Positions 25,713-34,233 of a DNA stretch of 64,000 nt are shown in pieces. A program made the position numbers and the translations under genes. The notes beneath the pieces were generated by a model, which was not told the origin of the DNA, ran no database searches, and saw nothing but the letters and a program-made list of their open reading frames with translations. Numbering within the stretch: the first letter of the stretch is position 1; every line of letters begins with the position of its first letter. This stretch comes from JBDWFY01 sp964291365 (GTDB taxonomy: Bacteria > Pseudomonadota > Alphaproteobacteria > Rhizobiales > Stappiaceae): assembly GCA_964291365.2 (NCBI GenBank), contig OZ219989.1, positions 3,472,001 through 3,536,000 of the forward strand, written 5' to 3'.

Positions 25713-26957
25713 CTATTCATAGTCGCGGTCATCTGAAATCACTTTTCCATCATTTGGCAACGATCCAATTTCAACAAGTTTTACATCACCCTTTAACTTA
25801 GTAACATCACGTAGCATTTCAGCAACTTTAGTAGCAAATCCCTGATCAGATTCTTTAGTTTCAACTGATAATGTCATACTATCTTGTTCCTCAGATCGTG
25901 ATACCGAAAGCCTAGCTTTTTGAATTCCGTCAAATCGACTAATTACATCTTCAATTTGTGCAGGGTCTACAAACATACCTTTCACTTTCGTGCGCTGGTC
26001 TGCACGTCCCATCCAACCTTTTATTCGCAAATTTGTACGACCACATGGTGATGCACCTGGAAGAATTGCTGAAAGATCTCCAAATGCAAATCTAATTAAT
26101 GGATAAACTGTATTAAAACTAGTGACAACTAATTCACCGACTTCACCAGCCTGAACCGGAGTTCCCGTACCAGGCTTCACAATTTCAACCAAATAACCTT
26201 CGTTAACAATCAAACCATCTTTGGTATTACTCTCATAAGCAATTATTCCCAAATCTGCTGTCGCATAGCTCTGTTTAACTGAAATGCCTTGATCTTCATA
26301 TTCTTGTCGCAAGGAAGGGAACAATGCCCCTCCCGAAACTGCGGCTTTCTTAATACAAGTTAAATCCAATCCCTCAGCTTTCCCGCTATCTAACAAAACT
26401 TTCAAATAATCTGGTGTACCAGCATACGCGACTGGATGTAGATTTGTGATTACCTGCAATTGTAACTCTGTATTGCCAGTACCAGCTGGAAATACTGTAC
26501 AACCTAGCGATAATGCACCAGAATCCATCATAAATCCGCCAGGTGTCATGTGATATGAAAATGTATTATGAACTAAATCTCCTCGGCGAAAACCCGCGGC
26601 GAACAGCGCGCGAGCAACATTCCAAGGGTCTATTTCAAGTCCTTCTGGTTCCCAAATAGGGCCTGGTGACATGTAAATTCTGGAGAATTCTGTGCTATCA
26701 CCTACCACAAACCCACCGAATGGTGGCAATGAGGATTGTTTTGACATCAAGTCTGATTTTCGGAAAATCGGAATTTTTGTTAAATCTTTGCTAGATTTTA
26801 TCTGTGTCTCATCCACATCAGCTAGATGTTTTGCCCAACTCTCTGATGTAGATTTTGCCCTTTTCAATAATTCTGGAAGTAATGAAAATAATTCTTGTTC
26901 CCGAAGTTCCGGAGAACGCGTCTCACGATCATCAAAAAATTCCGTATCAGTACTCAT
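25713..26957 (-). CDS. Phenylacetate-CoA ligase-like acyl-CoA synthetase
   Basis: A 414-residue adenylate-forming enzyme of the PaaK type, about 20 residues shorter than PaaK. AMP/substrate regions include YMSPGPIWEPEG in place of the usual Ser/Thr/Gly-rich loop, SYATADLGIIAYES, and ELVVTSFNTVYPLIRFAFGD with the adenosine-binding Asp; the C-terminal domain starts at about 320 (KGMFVDPAQIEDVI). The substrate is probably an aromatic or other carboxylate, but it is not determined. It lies 69 bases downstream of the LivF-like gene and in the same direction, at the end of a transporter cluster that begins with another CoA ligase. Confidence 0.83.
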   Translation of the reverse strand: MSTDTEFFDDRETRSPELREQELFSLLPELLKRAKSTSESWAKHLADVDETQIKSSKDLTKIPIFRKSDLMSKQSSLPPFGGFVVGDSTEFSRIYMSPGPIWEPEGLEIDPWNVARALFAAGFRRGDLVHNTFSYHMTPGGFMMDSGALSLGCTVFPAGTGNTELQLQVITNLHPVAYAGTPDYLKVLLDSGKAEGLDLTCIKKAAVSGGALFPSLRQEYEDQGISVKQSYATADLGIIAYESNTKDGLIVNEGYLVEIVKPGTGTPVQAGEVGELVVTSFNTVYPLIRFAFGDLSAILPGASPCGRTNLRIKGWMGRADQRTKVKGMFVDPAQIEDVISRFDGIQKARLSVSRSEEQDSMTLSVETKESDQGFATKVAEMLRDVTKLKGDVKLVEIGSLPNDGKVISDDRDYE

Positions 26958-27026
26958 AATAAATGATTCCTTAAAAAATTGAATTTAAGCGGGATGATTA
27001 AACTCATCGAAAAATATATTTTAAAT

Positions 27027-27872
27027 TTAGGCTAACCAGCGTTTTCGTCTTTTGTAATGTTTCACGTCCCGGAAAGTTTTGTTTCCTTCACTACTAATGC
27101 CAAGATAGAATTCCTTTACATCCTCATTTTCTCTTAACGAACTTCCTTCTCCGTCAAGTACAATTCGACCTGACTCAAGAATATATCCATATGTCGCATA
27201 CTTAAGTGCAATATTGGTATTCTGTTCTGCCAGTAAAAATGATACCCCTTCCTGAGTGTTCAAAGTCTTTACTATTTCAAATATCTCTTCAACTAACTGT
27301 GGAGCCAAACCCATGCTAGGCTCATCAAGCAAAATCATATCAGGCTTTGACATCAGTGCCCGTCCGATTGCGCACATTTGTTGTTCACCGCCAGATGTAT
27401 AACCAGCCTGTGCAGTTCTTCGTTCCTTCAATCTCGGAAAATATTCATAAACGCGCTCAAGATCTTCTTTAATATTCGCTTTCCCATCTCTTCTCGTGTA
27501 AGCACCGGACAGCAAATTGTCTTCAATTGTTAGATGACCGAAGCAACAACGACCCTCCATCACCTGTATACATCCTAACTTCACCAGCTTATTTGGTGAG
27601 AGCTCTTGAACCTCTTGCCCTTTAAATAAGATATTTCCTTTTGTTACCTTACCACGCTCAATTCGAAGTAGATTTGAGATTGCTTTTAAAGTTGTAGTTT
27701 TCCCAGCACCATTCGCACCAAGTATAGCCACGATCCCACCTTTAGGTACTGTCAGTGAAACACCTTTTAAAACTAAAATCACGTGGTCGTATATCACCTC
27801 AATATTATTCACAGTGAGGATTTCGTCCCCGTTAGAAGAAATAGAATCTTCAATCGTTTTCGCGCCCTGCAT
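27027..27872 (-). CDS. Branched-chain-type ABC transporter ATP-binding protein (LivF-like)
   Basis: A 281-residue ATPase of the LivF class. Walker A GANGAGKTT (about 51-59), Q-loop region CIQVMEGRC, signature SGGEQQMCAIGRAL, Walker B MILLDEPSMGLAP, and the H-loop after LAEQNTN are all present. The C-terminus is extended and basic (HYKRRKRWLA), common in this transporter subgroup. It pairs with the LivG-like ATPase at 31394. An N-terminal extension of about 15 residues precedes the first strand. It follows the binding-protein gene on the same strand after an 89-base gap. Confidence 0.9.
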   Translation of the reverse strand: MQGAKTIEDSISSNGDEILTVNNIEVIYDHVILVLKGVSLTVPKGGIVAILGANGAGKTTTLKAISNLLRIERGKVTKGNILFKGQEVQELSPNKLVKLGCIQVMEGRCCFGHLTIEDNLLSGAYTRRDGKANIKEDLERVYEYFPRLKERRTAQAGYTSGGEQQMCAIGRALMSKPDMILLDEPSMGLAPQLVEEIFEIVKTLNTQEGVSFLLAEQNTNIALKYATYGYILESGRIVLDGEGSSLRENEDVKEFYLGISSEGNKTFRDVKHYKRRKRWLA

Positions 27873-27961
27873 TCAAGTCGCTCCGAATAATTTCCAAAGT
27901 GATACTTCACTATTTAAGCTAAAAGGATGCCGAGAATACTCAACATCCTTTCTAATTTAGT

Positions 27962-29278
27962 CTAGCCGCTACAAGGTACGGCAGAACGGTTAGGCCAAGG
28001 TGCATTATTTTCTGCATATTCCTTTGCCTTTGCCTTCTCAAGTGGTTCAATGACCGAACGATCGGGTGTAATATGGTCGCTTGCTTTGACAAATTTAGCA
28101 CCATCCCACTCTAACATCCAAGCCCCACCATGACCATTATGGTCAGTGCAAGAAGTTTTAAATGGAGCGGTCATCCCACTCATTCCCAATTCTTCTAGTC
28201 TAGCTTCTGAGATGTCAAGGTTTTCTAATCCCCAACGTAATTGCTCAGGAGACACTTCGGTAGTTCCATATTTTTCTTGCGCTTCTTTAATTCCCTCAAC
28301 CAGTATCATCGAAATAACAAGTCCACGTTGATAAAATGTCGTATTCATACCATCAACACTTTCCAAGTGTGACTTGCCAGCATCTACAATGTATTTTTTG
28401 ACATCGTCCAATACCGGATAATTGCCAGGAACATTCCAGCTGATTGATTTGTAACCCTTACCCTTTTCTCCGACAGTCGCCAAATCTCCGTCATGACCTG
28501 ACCACCAAACACCAATAAATTGATCCATTGGATAACGTGTTTTAACTGCTTCATTAATCGCACCAGCATTCATTGCGCCCCATCCCCACATCACTACATA
28601 ATCTGGTCGTTCACGACGAATTTGTAGCCATTGAGCTGATTGGTTTTGCATTTCTTTTAGTCCAACCGGAATCAACAACAGCTCAAAACCATGTTTTTCT
28701 GATAAATTTTCCAATAATGGAATTGGTTCTTTACCATATGGGTGATCTAGATGTAACAGAGCAATTTTTTTGCCACTTAATGAATCAAGATTACCGTCAC
28801 TAACATGCTTCAAAATCATTGATGCGGCATCCCAATAAGATGATGGTGGATTAAATGCCCAAGCAAATACATCACCATTTGCCATTGGTGAGAACCCATA
28901 ACCAGGTGCCAAAATTGGCACTTTGTCAACATTGGTTTTTGGCAATACTTGTAAAGTAATCCCTGTTGACCACGGCTGAGTCACCGCAGCTTTGTTTTTA
29001 TCTTTTTCATAACATTCAACACCTTTGTCGGTATTGTAACCAGTTTCACACTCAACATAAGATAGCTTTAGACCATTAAGTCCACCATCTCGCTCATTTA
29101 ACATGTTAATGTAGTCACGTTGCCCATTCATTAAGGGAATTCCCGTTGCAGCAAACGGACCAGTACGATAGGTTAGGTTTGGCAAAATAATTTCCTGCGC
29201 ATTTACAAATGGTACTGCCATAAACGCAGAAAAAATCAAGCCTAATACCAGATTTTTAAGAATTTTAAATTTGGACAT
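27962..29278 (-). CDS. ABC transporter periplasmic binding protein, LivK/Peripla_BP_6 type
   Basis: A 438-residue type I binding protein. Residues 1-27 are a signal peptide (KILKNLVLGLIFSAFMAVPF, cleavage after VNA). The mature part starts with ILPNLTYRTGPFAATGIPLM and carries a disulfide-capable cysteine pair in the ECETGYNTDKGVECYE block. The start at 29278 is preferred over an upstream frame start because GGAGG sits 6 bases before it. Relatives accompany CoA ligase genes in alphaproteobacteria; the ligand is unknown and could be an aromatic or short-chain acid rather than an amino acid. Confidence 0.88.
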   Translation of the reverse strand: MSKFKILKNLVLGLIFSAFMAVPFVNAQEIILPNLTYRTGPFAATGIPLMNGQRDYINMLNERDGGLNGLKLSYVECETGYNTDKGVECYEKDKNKAAVTQPWSTGITLQVLPKTNVDKVPILAPGYGFSPMANGDVFAWAFNPPSSYWDAASMILKHVSDGNLDSLSGKKIALLHLDHPYGKEPIPLLENLSEKHGFELLLIPVGLKEMQNQSAQWLQIRRERPDYVVMWGWGAMNAGAINEAVKTRYPMDQFIGVWWSGHDGDLATVGEKGKGYKSISWNVPGNYPVLDDVKKYIVDAGKSHLESVDGMNTTFYQRGLVISMILVEGIKEAQEKYGTTEVSPEQLRWGLENLDISEARLEELGMSGMTAPFKTSCTDHNGHGGAWMLEWDGAKFVKASDHITPDRSVIEPLEKAKAKEYAENNAPWPNRSAVPCSG

Positions 29279-29335
29279 TTTAATCCTCCAGGTTGTTGTT
29301 AGTTGTGACACATTCTTCCACACTTCTTCATATTG

Positions 29336-30451
29336 TCAATGTGGAAATGGCCAAATGACGAGTTTCTCACGAATAATTGCCCAAAATCTGGCTAATCCAT
29401 GAGGTTCTGCGATTAAAAACAGAATTATCAATCCTCCAATGATCATAACATTAATATGTTCTAAAGTTGCAGAGTTTATTTCCAACCCCAATGATTCAGG
29501 AATGAGATTGATAATGACCGGCAATGCCACAATCAACACTGCCCCTAAAAAATTTCCAAGAATACTCCCTAAGCCACCAATAATTGCGATAAACAAAATT
29601 TCAAAACTCAATGGAATATCAAATAAATTTGGTTCCGCGGCACCTTTCCATAGAAACACTAACAATGCACCAGCAATGCCAACAATATAAGAGCTTACTG
29701 CAAATGCTGTCAATTTCGCCCGCATTAAATTTATACCAACCAATTCTGCCGCAATATCCATGTCACGTACCGCTTTCCACATTCGACCATATCTTCCACG
29801 AGTTAAATTGATTGACAACCAAAATACTATCGTAACTATAACTAAAACAAAGTAATACTGAGTAATTGGTGTAGCAACTGGACCAGTTACTGTAATTCCG
29901 AAAAAATCTAAATTTCTTACTTCAATCGCTCCTGAGGTGTTGTAATTGTATAGCCATGACCACTTTTCAAATAACCAAACCAGAAAAAATTGTGACGCAA
30001 GTGTGGCAACTGCCAAATAAAATCCTTTGATTCGAAGTGAGGGCAGACCAAAAACAACCCCAATTCCTGCTGAGAAGAATCCTGACAGTGCCAAGGCGAT
30101 GACAAAATTCAATTCAGGAAAGAGCGTTGTAATTTTATAGCATGCATATGCCCCTACCCCCATAAATCCAGCTGTACCCAACGATAATTGTCCAGCATAA
30201 CCGGTCAGAATATTCAATCCTAACGCCGCCAGTGAATAGATTAAAACTGGAACCAATAAGGCTTTGAAAGTAAATTCACTTGCAGTTAATGGAAATACAA
30301 CATAAGCAAGAATCAAGAAAAACAATAAAAGATATGCATCGTGGCGTACCGGAAACAACGCATTGTCAGCCCGGTAGCTAGTTTTGTATTGCCTGCAGTT
30401 CGATAAAACACAATAATTCTCCTTAAATTCGCTCAATAATTCGTTCACCAA
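29336..30451 (-). CDS. Branched-chain-type ABC permease (LivM-like), doubtful N-terminus
   Basis: About 371 residues, with roughly 8-10 membrane helices and the conserved permease loop GRYGRMWKAVRDMDIAAELVG. The N-terminus is odd. An ideal start, GTG after AAGGAG (about 30416), would read MFYRTAG, as in relatives, but then lies one base out of frame with the protein (QYKTSYRADNALFP). The frame that reaches the rest of the protein opens from TTG or GTG at 30451/30448, inside the end of the LivH gene. Either one base is missing here or a coupled non-ATG start is used. It lies downstream of LivH and forms the second half of the channel. Confidence 0.83.
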   Translation of the reverse strand: MVNELLSEFKENYCVLSNCRQYKTSYRADNALFPVRHDAYLLLFFLILAYVVFPLTASEFTFKALLVPVLIYSLAALGLNILTGYAGQLSLGTAGFMGVGAYACYKITTLFPELNFVIALALSGFFSAGIGVVFGLPSLRIKGFYLAVATLASQFFLVWLFEKWSWLYNYNTSGAIEVRNLDFFGITVTGPVATPITQYYFVLVIVTIVFWLSINLTRGRYGRMWKAVRDMDIAAELVGINLMRAKLTAFAVSSYIVGIAGALLVFLWKGAAEPNLFDIPLSFEILFIAIIGGLGSILGNFLGAVLIVALPVIINLIPESLGLEINSATLEHINVMIIGGLIILFLIAEPHGLARFWAIIREKLVIWPFPH

Positions 30452-31382
30452 AAAGACCTTGCGGTCGAAATAACAATACGATTAAGGCAAAAATGAAGGC
30501 AAACCAAGTTTCAGTATTTCCACCCATAAGCGGTTGTCCCCAATAAATTTCAAATAATTTTTCTAAAATTCCAATCGCAATACCTCCAATAATCGCACCT
30601 GCGACCGACTCTAATCCACCCAACATTAACACTGGTAAGGCTTTATAAGCAATAACTTCAAGTGCGAACGAGACTCCCGCTCTTGCTCCCCAGACAATAC
30701 CAGTAACTAAGGCTATCACTCCAGCAATAAACCACACAATTACCCAAATTGTTGAAAGCGAAATACCGACTGAAAGCGCAGCTTGATGATCATCACCTAA
30801 CGCGCGGATCGCACGTCCCATTGTAGATTTATTCAAGAATAGTAACAAACTAACGACCAATAAAATCGCCAGTATTACAGCAGTAAAATCCTTTTGTTCA
30901 ACCAGAAAAAATCCACCAAATGGCTCAAACTCAAATGAACCGGTCGGAATTCCTAATTGTTCAGTAATCATCACTTTGTTTTCACCACCAAATACAAATT
31001 CACCGAATCCAATTAAAAATAGTGTTATTCCAATTGTTGCCATAAACAAAATGATATCTGGTTGGTTAATTAGCGGTCGCAAAACCACGCGTTGAATCGT
31101 CCACGCCAATGCATACATGACACCTAAAGTGATAATAACGGCAAGCCAAGCGGGTAATCCAGCCTCATACAAACCGACCAATGTTAATGCCGCAAATACG
31201 ACCATAATCCCTTGTGCAAAATTGAATATACGAGATGACTTAAATATCAATACAAAGCCAAGGGCAATCAATGCATATAGAATACCTGATACAAAACCTT
31301 CCCAAAGTACTTGCATTAAAAAATCAGGTGCTTGAACCATCTGCACAAACGGATCAGCAAAGATATTATACAGTAATTCCAT
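30423..31382 (-). CDS. Branched-chain-type ABC permease (LivH-like)
   Basis: A 319-residue inner-membrane permease with about eight hydrophobic helices. The conserved cytoplasmic loop STMGRAIRALGDDHQAALSV contacts the ATPases, and VAGAIIGGIAIGILEKLFEIYW lies near the C-terminus. It is in one direction with LivG (11 bases upstream), LivM (overlap of the reading frames), the binding protein and LivF. The ATG at 31380-31382 is used. Together these five proteins make a complete importer. Confidence 0.9.
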   Translation of the reverse strand: MELLYNIFADPFVQMVQAPDFLMQVLWEGFVSGILYALIALGFVLIFKSSRIFNFAQGIMVVFAALTLVGLYEAGLPAWLAVIITLGVMYALAWTIQRVVLRPLINQPDIILFMATIGITLFLIGFGEFVFGGENKVMITEQLGIPTGSFEFEPFGGFFLVEQKDFTAVILAILLVVSLLLFLNKSTMGRAIRALGDDHQAALSVGISLSTIWVIVWFIAGVIALVTGIVWGARAGVSFALEVIAYKALPVLMLGGLESVAGAIIGGIAIGILEKLFEIYWGQPLMGGNTETWFAFIFALIVLLFRPQGLFGERIIERI

Positions 31383-31393
31383 AAGAACTCCCT

Positions 31394-32230
31394 TTAGTGT
31401 GCGACACCTAAATAAGCATCAATCACGTCTTGATTAGATTGTACCTCTGCAGGTAATCCATCCGCAATTTTACGACCATAATCTAATACAACTACCCGGT
31501 CAGATAAATCCATTACGACTCCCATATCATGTTCAATCAAAGCAATAGTTGTACCAAACTGTTGATTCACATCCAAAATAAATCGTGACATATCTTTTTT
31601 CTCTTCCAAATTCATCCCAGCCATCGGTTCATCTAATAGCAATAAGTCAGGTTCCATTGCCAGTGCTCGCGCAAGTTCTACTCGTTTTTGTAATCCATAC
31701 GGCAACTTACCTACTGGAGTTCGTCGGATATGTTGAATCTCTAAAAAATCAACAATTTCTTCAACTTTTATTCGGTGATCAATCTCTTCTTTTGAAGCAG
31801 GACCATGCCAAATCATTTGTAATAACATATTCGATTTCATCCGAGTTGCGCGTCCTGCCATGATATTATCAAGTGTAGACATCCCTTTAAAAAGTGCTAC
31901 ATTCTGAAAGGTTCGCGCGATACCTTGTTTAACGGCTTGATGGGGCTTCATAGAGCGACGCACGTTCCCTTGGAAGGTGATTTTTCCTGACTGTGGTTGA
32001 TAAAAACCATTTATAACATTAAGCATAGATGTTTTGCCAGCACCATTTGGTCCAATAATCGCTCTGATTTCACCTTTAATGACATCAAATGAGACATCCA
32101 CAATGGCATTAACGCCACCAAAGCTTAGCGTAACGTTCTCAACTTCTAATAGCGTCTCATTACTATTACCAACCTTCACTTCTTGTTGAGCAAGCCCAGA
32201 ATTTGTTAGAGATTCGTTATTTTTACTCAT
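31394..32230 (-). CDS. Branched-chain-type ABC transporter ATP-binding protein (LivG-like)
   Basis: A 278-residue ATPase of the LivG class. Visible motifs are Walker A GPNGAGKTS, the signature-like LPYGLQKRVELARALAM (LSGGQ replaced by LPYGLQ, normal for LivG), Walker B LLLLDEPMAGMN, and IEHDMGVVMDLSDRV with the H-loop His. Its start codon overlaps the acyl-CoA synthetase stop by 4 bases (ATGA), so the two are translationally coupled. The N-terminal 25 residues are an unconserved polar extension. Confidence 0.92.
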   Translation of the reverse strand: MSKNNESLTNSGLAQQEVKVGNSNETLLEVENVTLSFGGVNAIVDVSFDVIKGEIRAIIGPNGAGKTSMLNVINGFYQPQSGKITFQGNVRRSMKPHQAVKQGIARTFQNVALFKGMSTLDNIMAGRATRMKSNMLLQMIWHGPASKEEIDHRIKVEEIVDFLEIQHIRRTPVGKLPYGLQKRVELARALAMEPDLLLLDEPMAGMNLEEKKDMSRFILDVNQQFGTTIALIEHDMGVVMDLSDRVVVLDYGRKIADGLPAEVQSNQDVIDAYLGVAH

Positions 32231-34215
32231 GCCGCGGCCTTTTGTTCACCAACTGACGAGGACGGATAGACTTGTACATCTCTTATCGTAACCGTTCCCT
32301 CCAATACTCCCTTACGACCATCTTCAAATGTCACCTCGGTACTAAAATCTTTGGTCGTTGAACCATCATATAATGCCGAAATTAAAGGATCATATCGACT
32401 CGCAATATGTTTTCGTCTTACCTTTAGAGTTCTAGTCAATTCTCCGTCATCCGCATCAAGTTCCTTATGTAGTATCAAAAATCGTTTGATCTGAGATGCC
32501 GCCATCTGTGGTTCTGTTGCTAAATCTCGATTTACTTGTTCAACATGCGTCGCAATCATGTCATATACTTTGGGATGAGTTGCTAATTCCTGATAACTTG
32601 AATAAGAAATATTATTCCGTTCCGCCCAATTACTTACAGAAACTAAATCAAAGTTGATAAACGCCGCACAATATTCTCGATCATGACCAAACGCCACTGC
32701 CTCTTTGATATTGGGGAAAAATTTCAATTTATTTTCTAGATATTTTGGTGCGAAAAGAGCACCATTATTAAGTTTTCCAACATCATTTGCCCGATCAATA
32801 ATTTTTAGATGTCCACTTTCGGTAAAAAATCCAGCATCACCTGTTTTAACCCAACCATCTTCCGTGCGAGTGTTTTTAGTCGCTTCTTCATTCTTGAAAT
32901 AACTCTTGAAGACTCCTGGAGAACGATAAAGCACTTCGCCATTATCAGAGATATTTACTTCAACTTCAGGAAAAGGTGGACCAACCGTTTCAGCACTGAC
33001 CTCACCATCCGGTTGAATCGCTATAAACACACTTCCTTCGGTTTGACCAAATAATTGCTTCAAATTCAATCCCAAAGATCGATAAAACTTAAATATTTCA
33101 GGACCAATTGCTTCACCAGCAGTGTACCCCACTTTCATTTTAGAAAGCCCCATTCGGTTCTTTAATGGGCTATAGACCAAGAGGTTACCCAGCGAATACA
33201 AAATTTTATTGGAGAACGAAACTTCCTTTCCATCCAAAATCAATTCACCGAAGCGATTAGCTACCGACATAAAATAATTAAACATCCAACGCTTTAATTT
33301 CCCAGCATCTTCCATTTGCACCATGATCATCGTCAACATCGACTCAAATACTCTTGGAGGTGCAAAAAAGTATGTTGGTGCAATCTCGCGCCGGTCAACA
33401 GAGATGGTATCAGGACTTTCAGGGCAGTTAACACAATAACCCGCATGGTAAGACTGACAAGTTGAGAAGATATGGTCACCAACCCAAGCAGGTGGTAAAT
33501 ATGCTAAAACTTCATCGGTTTCGGTCAAACCATTAAATTTGTTCATAACACGTGCAGACCACACCAAATTATTATAGGTCAACAAAACACCTTTTGGATT
33601 CCCGGTAGTACCCGAGGTATAAAGAATAACCGCGATCTCTTCACCTTGCTGATTTTGAATTGAATCTAACCAATTTTTCTCTGCTTCAGAATTTTCACTA
33701 AGGAGACGAGTCCCTAACTCTTGAATTTCAGTGAATGCGTGAACATGAACATGATCATAATCACGTAATCCTCGTTCTTCATCGTAAATGATATGCTCTA
33801 ATTGATGCAATTTGTCTTGTGCTGATAAAACTTTATCAACCTGTTCTTGATCTTCACAGATTGCAATCTTTACTTCTGCGTGTTCAAGCACAAACACCAT
33901 TTCATCTGCAACTGAATCAGAATATACAGGTACTGGAATTCCACCAAGCGACTGAATCGCTATCGTTGACCAATAGAGTCGTGGGCGATTTGCTCCAACA
34001 ATTGCTACTTTATCGCCACTATTGAGACCAAGTTTTCGTAACCCAGCAGCAAATTTCTTAATTTCCTCCTTAACCTCTCCCCAAGTCCATGATTGCCAAA
34101 TGCCAAAATCTTTAACGCGAATTGCAGTCTTGTTCGGCCACATCTCGGCATTTCTCAGCAATAGTTTTGGAAATGTATTCTGCTGTTGATCTATAACTGC
34201 TACCTTCCCTTCCAT
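32227..34215 (-). CDS. Long-chain acyl-CoA synthetase-type AMP ligase
   Basis: A 662-residue adenylate-forming enzyme of the FadD/FAA1 type. The ATP-binding loop is ILYTSGTTGNPKGVLLTY (about 196-213), the second core motif is GQTEGSVFIAIQ, and GWVKTGDAGFFTESGHLKIIDR carries the ribose-binding Asp and hinge. It activates a carboxylic acid to its CoA ester, at the membrane or in the cytoplasm. It is the first gene of the transporter cluster and overlaps LivG by 4 bases, so import and activation of the same substrate are likely linked. The substrate is not shown by sequence. Confidence 0.88.
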   Translation of the reverse strand: MEGKVAVIDQQQNTFPKLLLRNAEMWPNKTAIRVKDFGIWQSWTWGEVKEEIKKFAAGLRKLGLNSGDKVAIVGANRPRLYWSTIAIQSLGGIPVPVYSDSVADEMVFVLEHAEVKIAICEDQEQVDKVLSAQDKLHQLEHIIYDEERGLRDYDHVHVHAFTEIQELGTRLLSENSEAEKNWLDSIQNQQGEEIAVILYTSGTTGNPKGVLLTYNNLVWSARVMNKFNGLTETDEVLAYLPPAWVGDHIFSTCQSYHAGYCVNCPESPDTISVDRREIAPTYFFAPPRVFESMLTMIMVQMEDAGKLKRWMFNYFMSVANRFGELILDGKEVSFSNKILYSLGNLLVYSPLKNRMGLSKMKVGYTAGEAIGPEIFKFYRSLGLNLKQLFGQTEGSVFIAIQPDGEVSAETVGPPFPEVEVNISDNGEVLYRSPGVFKSYFKNEEATKNTRTEDGWVKTGDAGFFTESGHLKIIDRANDVGKLNNGALFAPKYLENKLKFFPNIKEAVAFGHDREYCAAFINFDLVSVSNWAERNNISYSSYQELATHPKVYDMIATHVEQVNRDLATEPQMAASQIKRFLILHKELDADDGELTRTLKVRRKHIASRYDPLISALYDGSTTKDFSTEVTFEDGRKGVLEGTVTIRDVQVYPSSSVGEQKAAA

Positions 34216-34233
34216 TTTGATTAGGTCCTCAAA

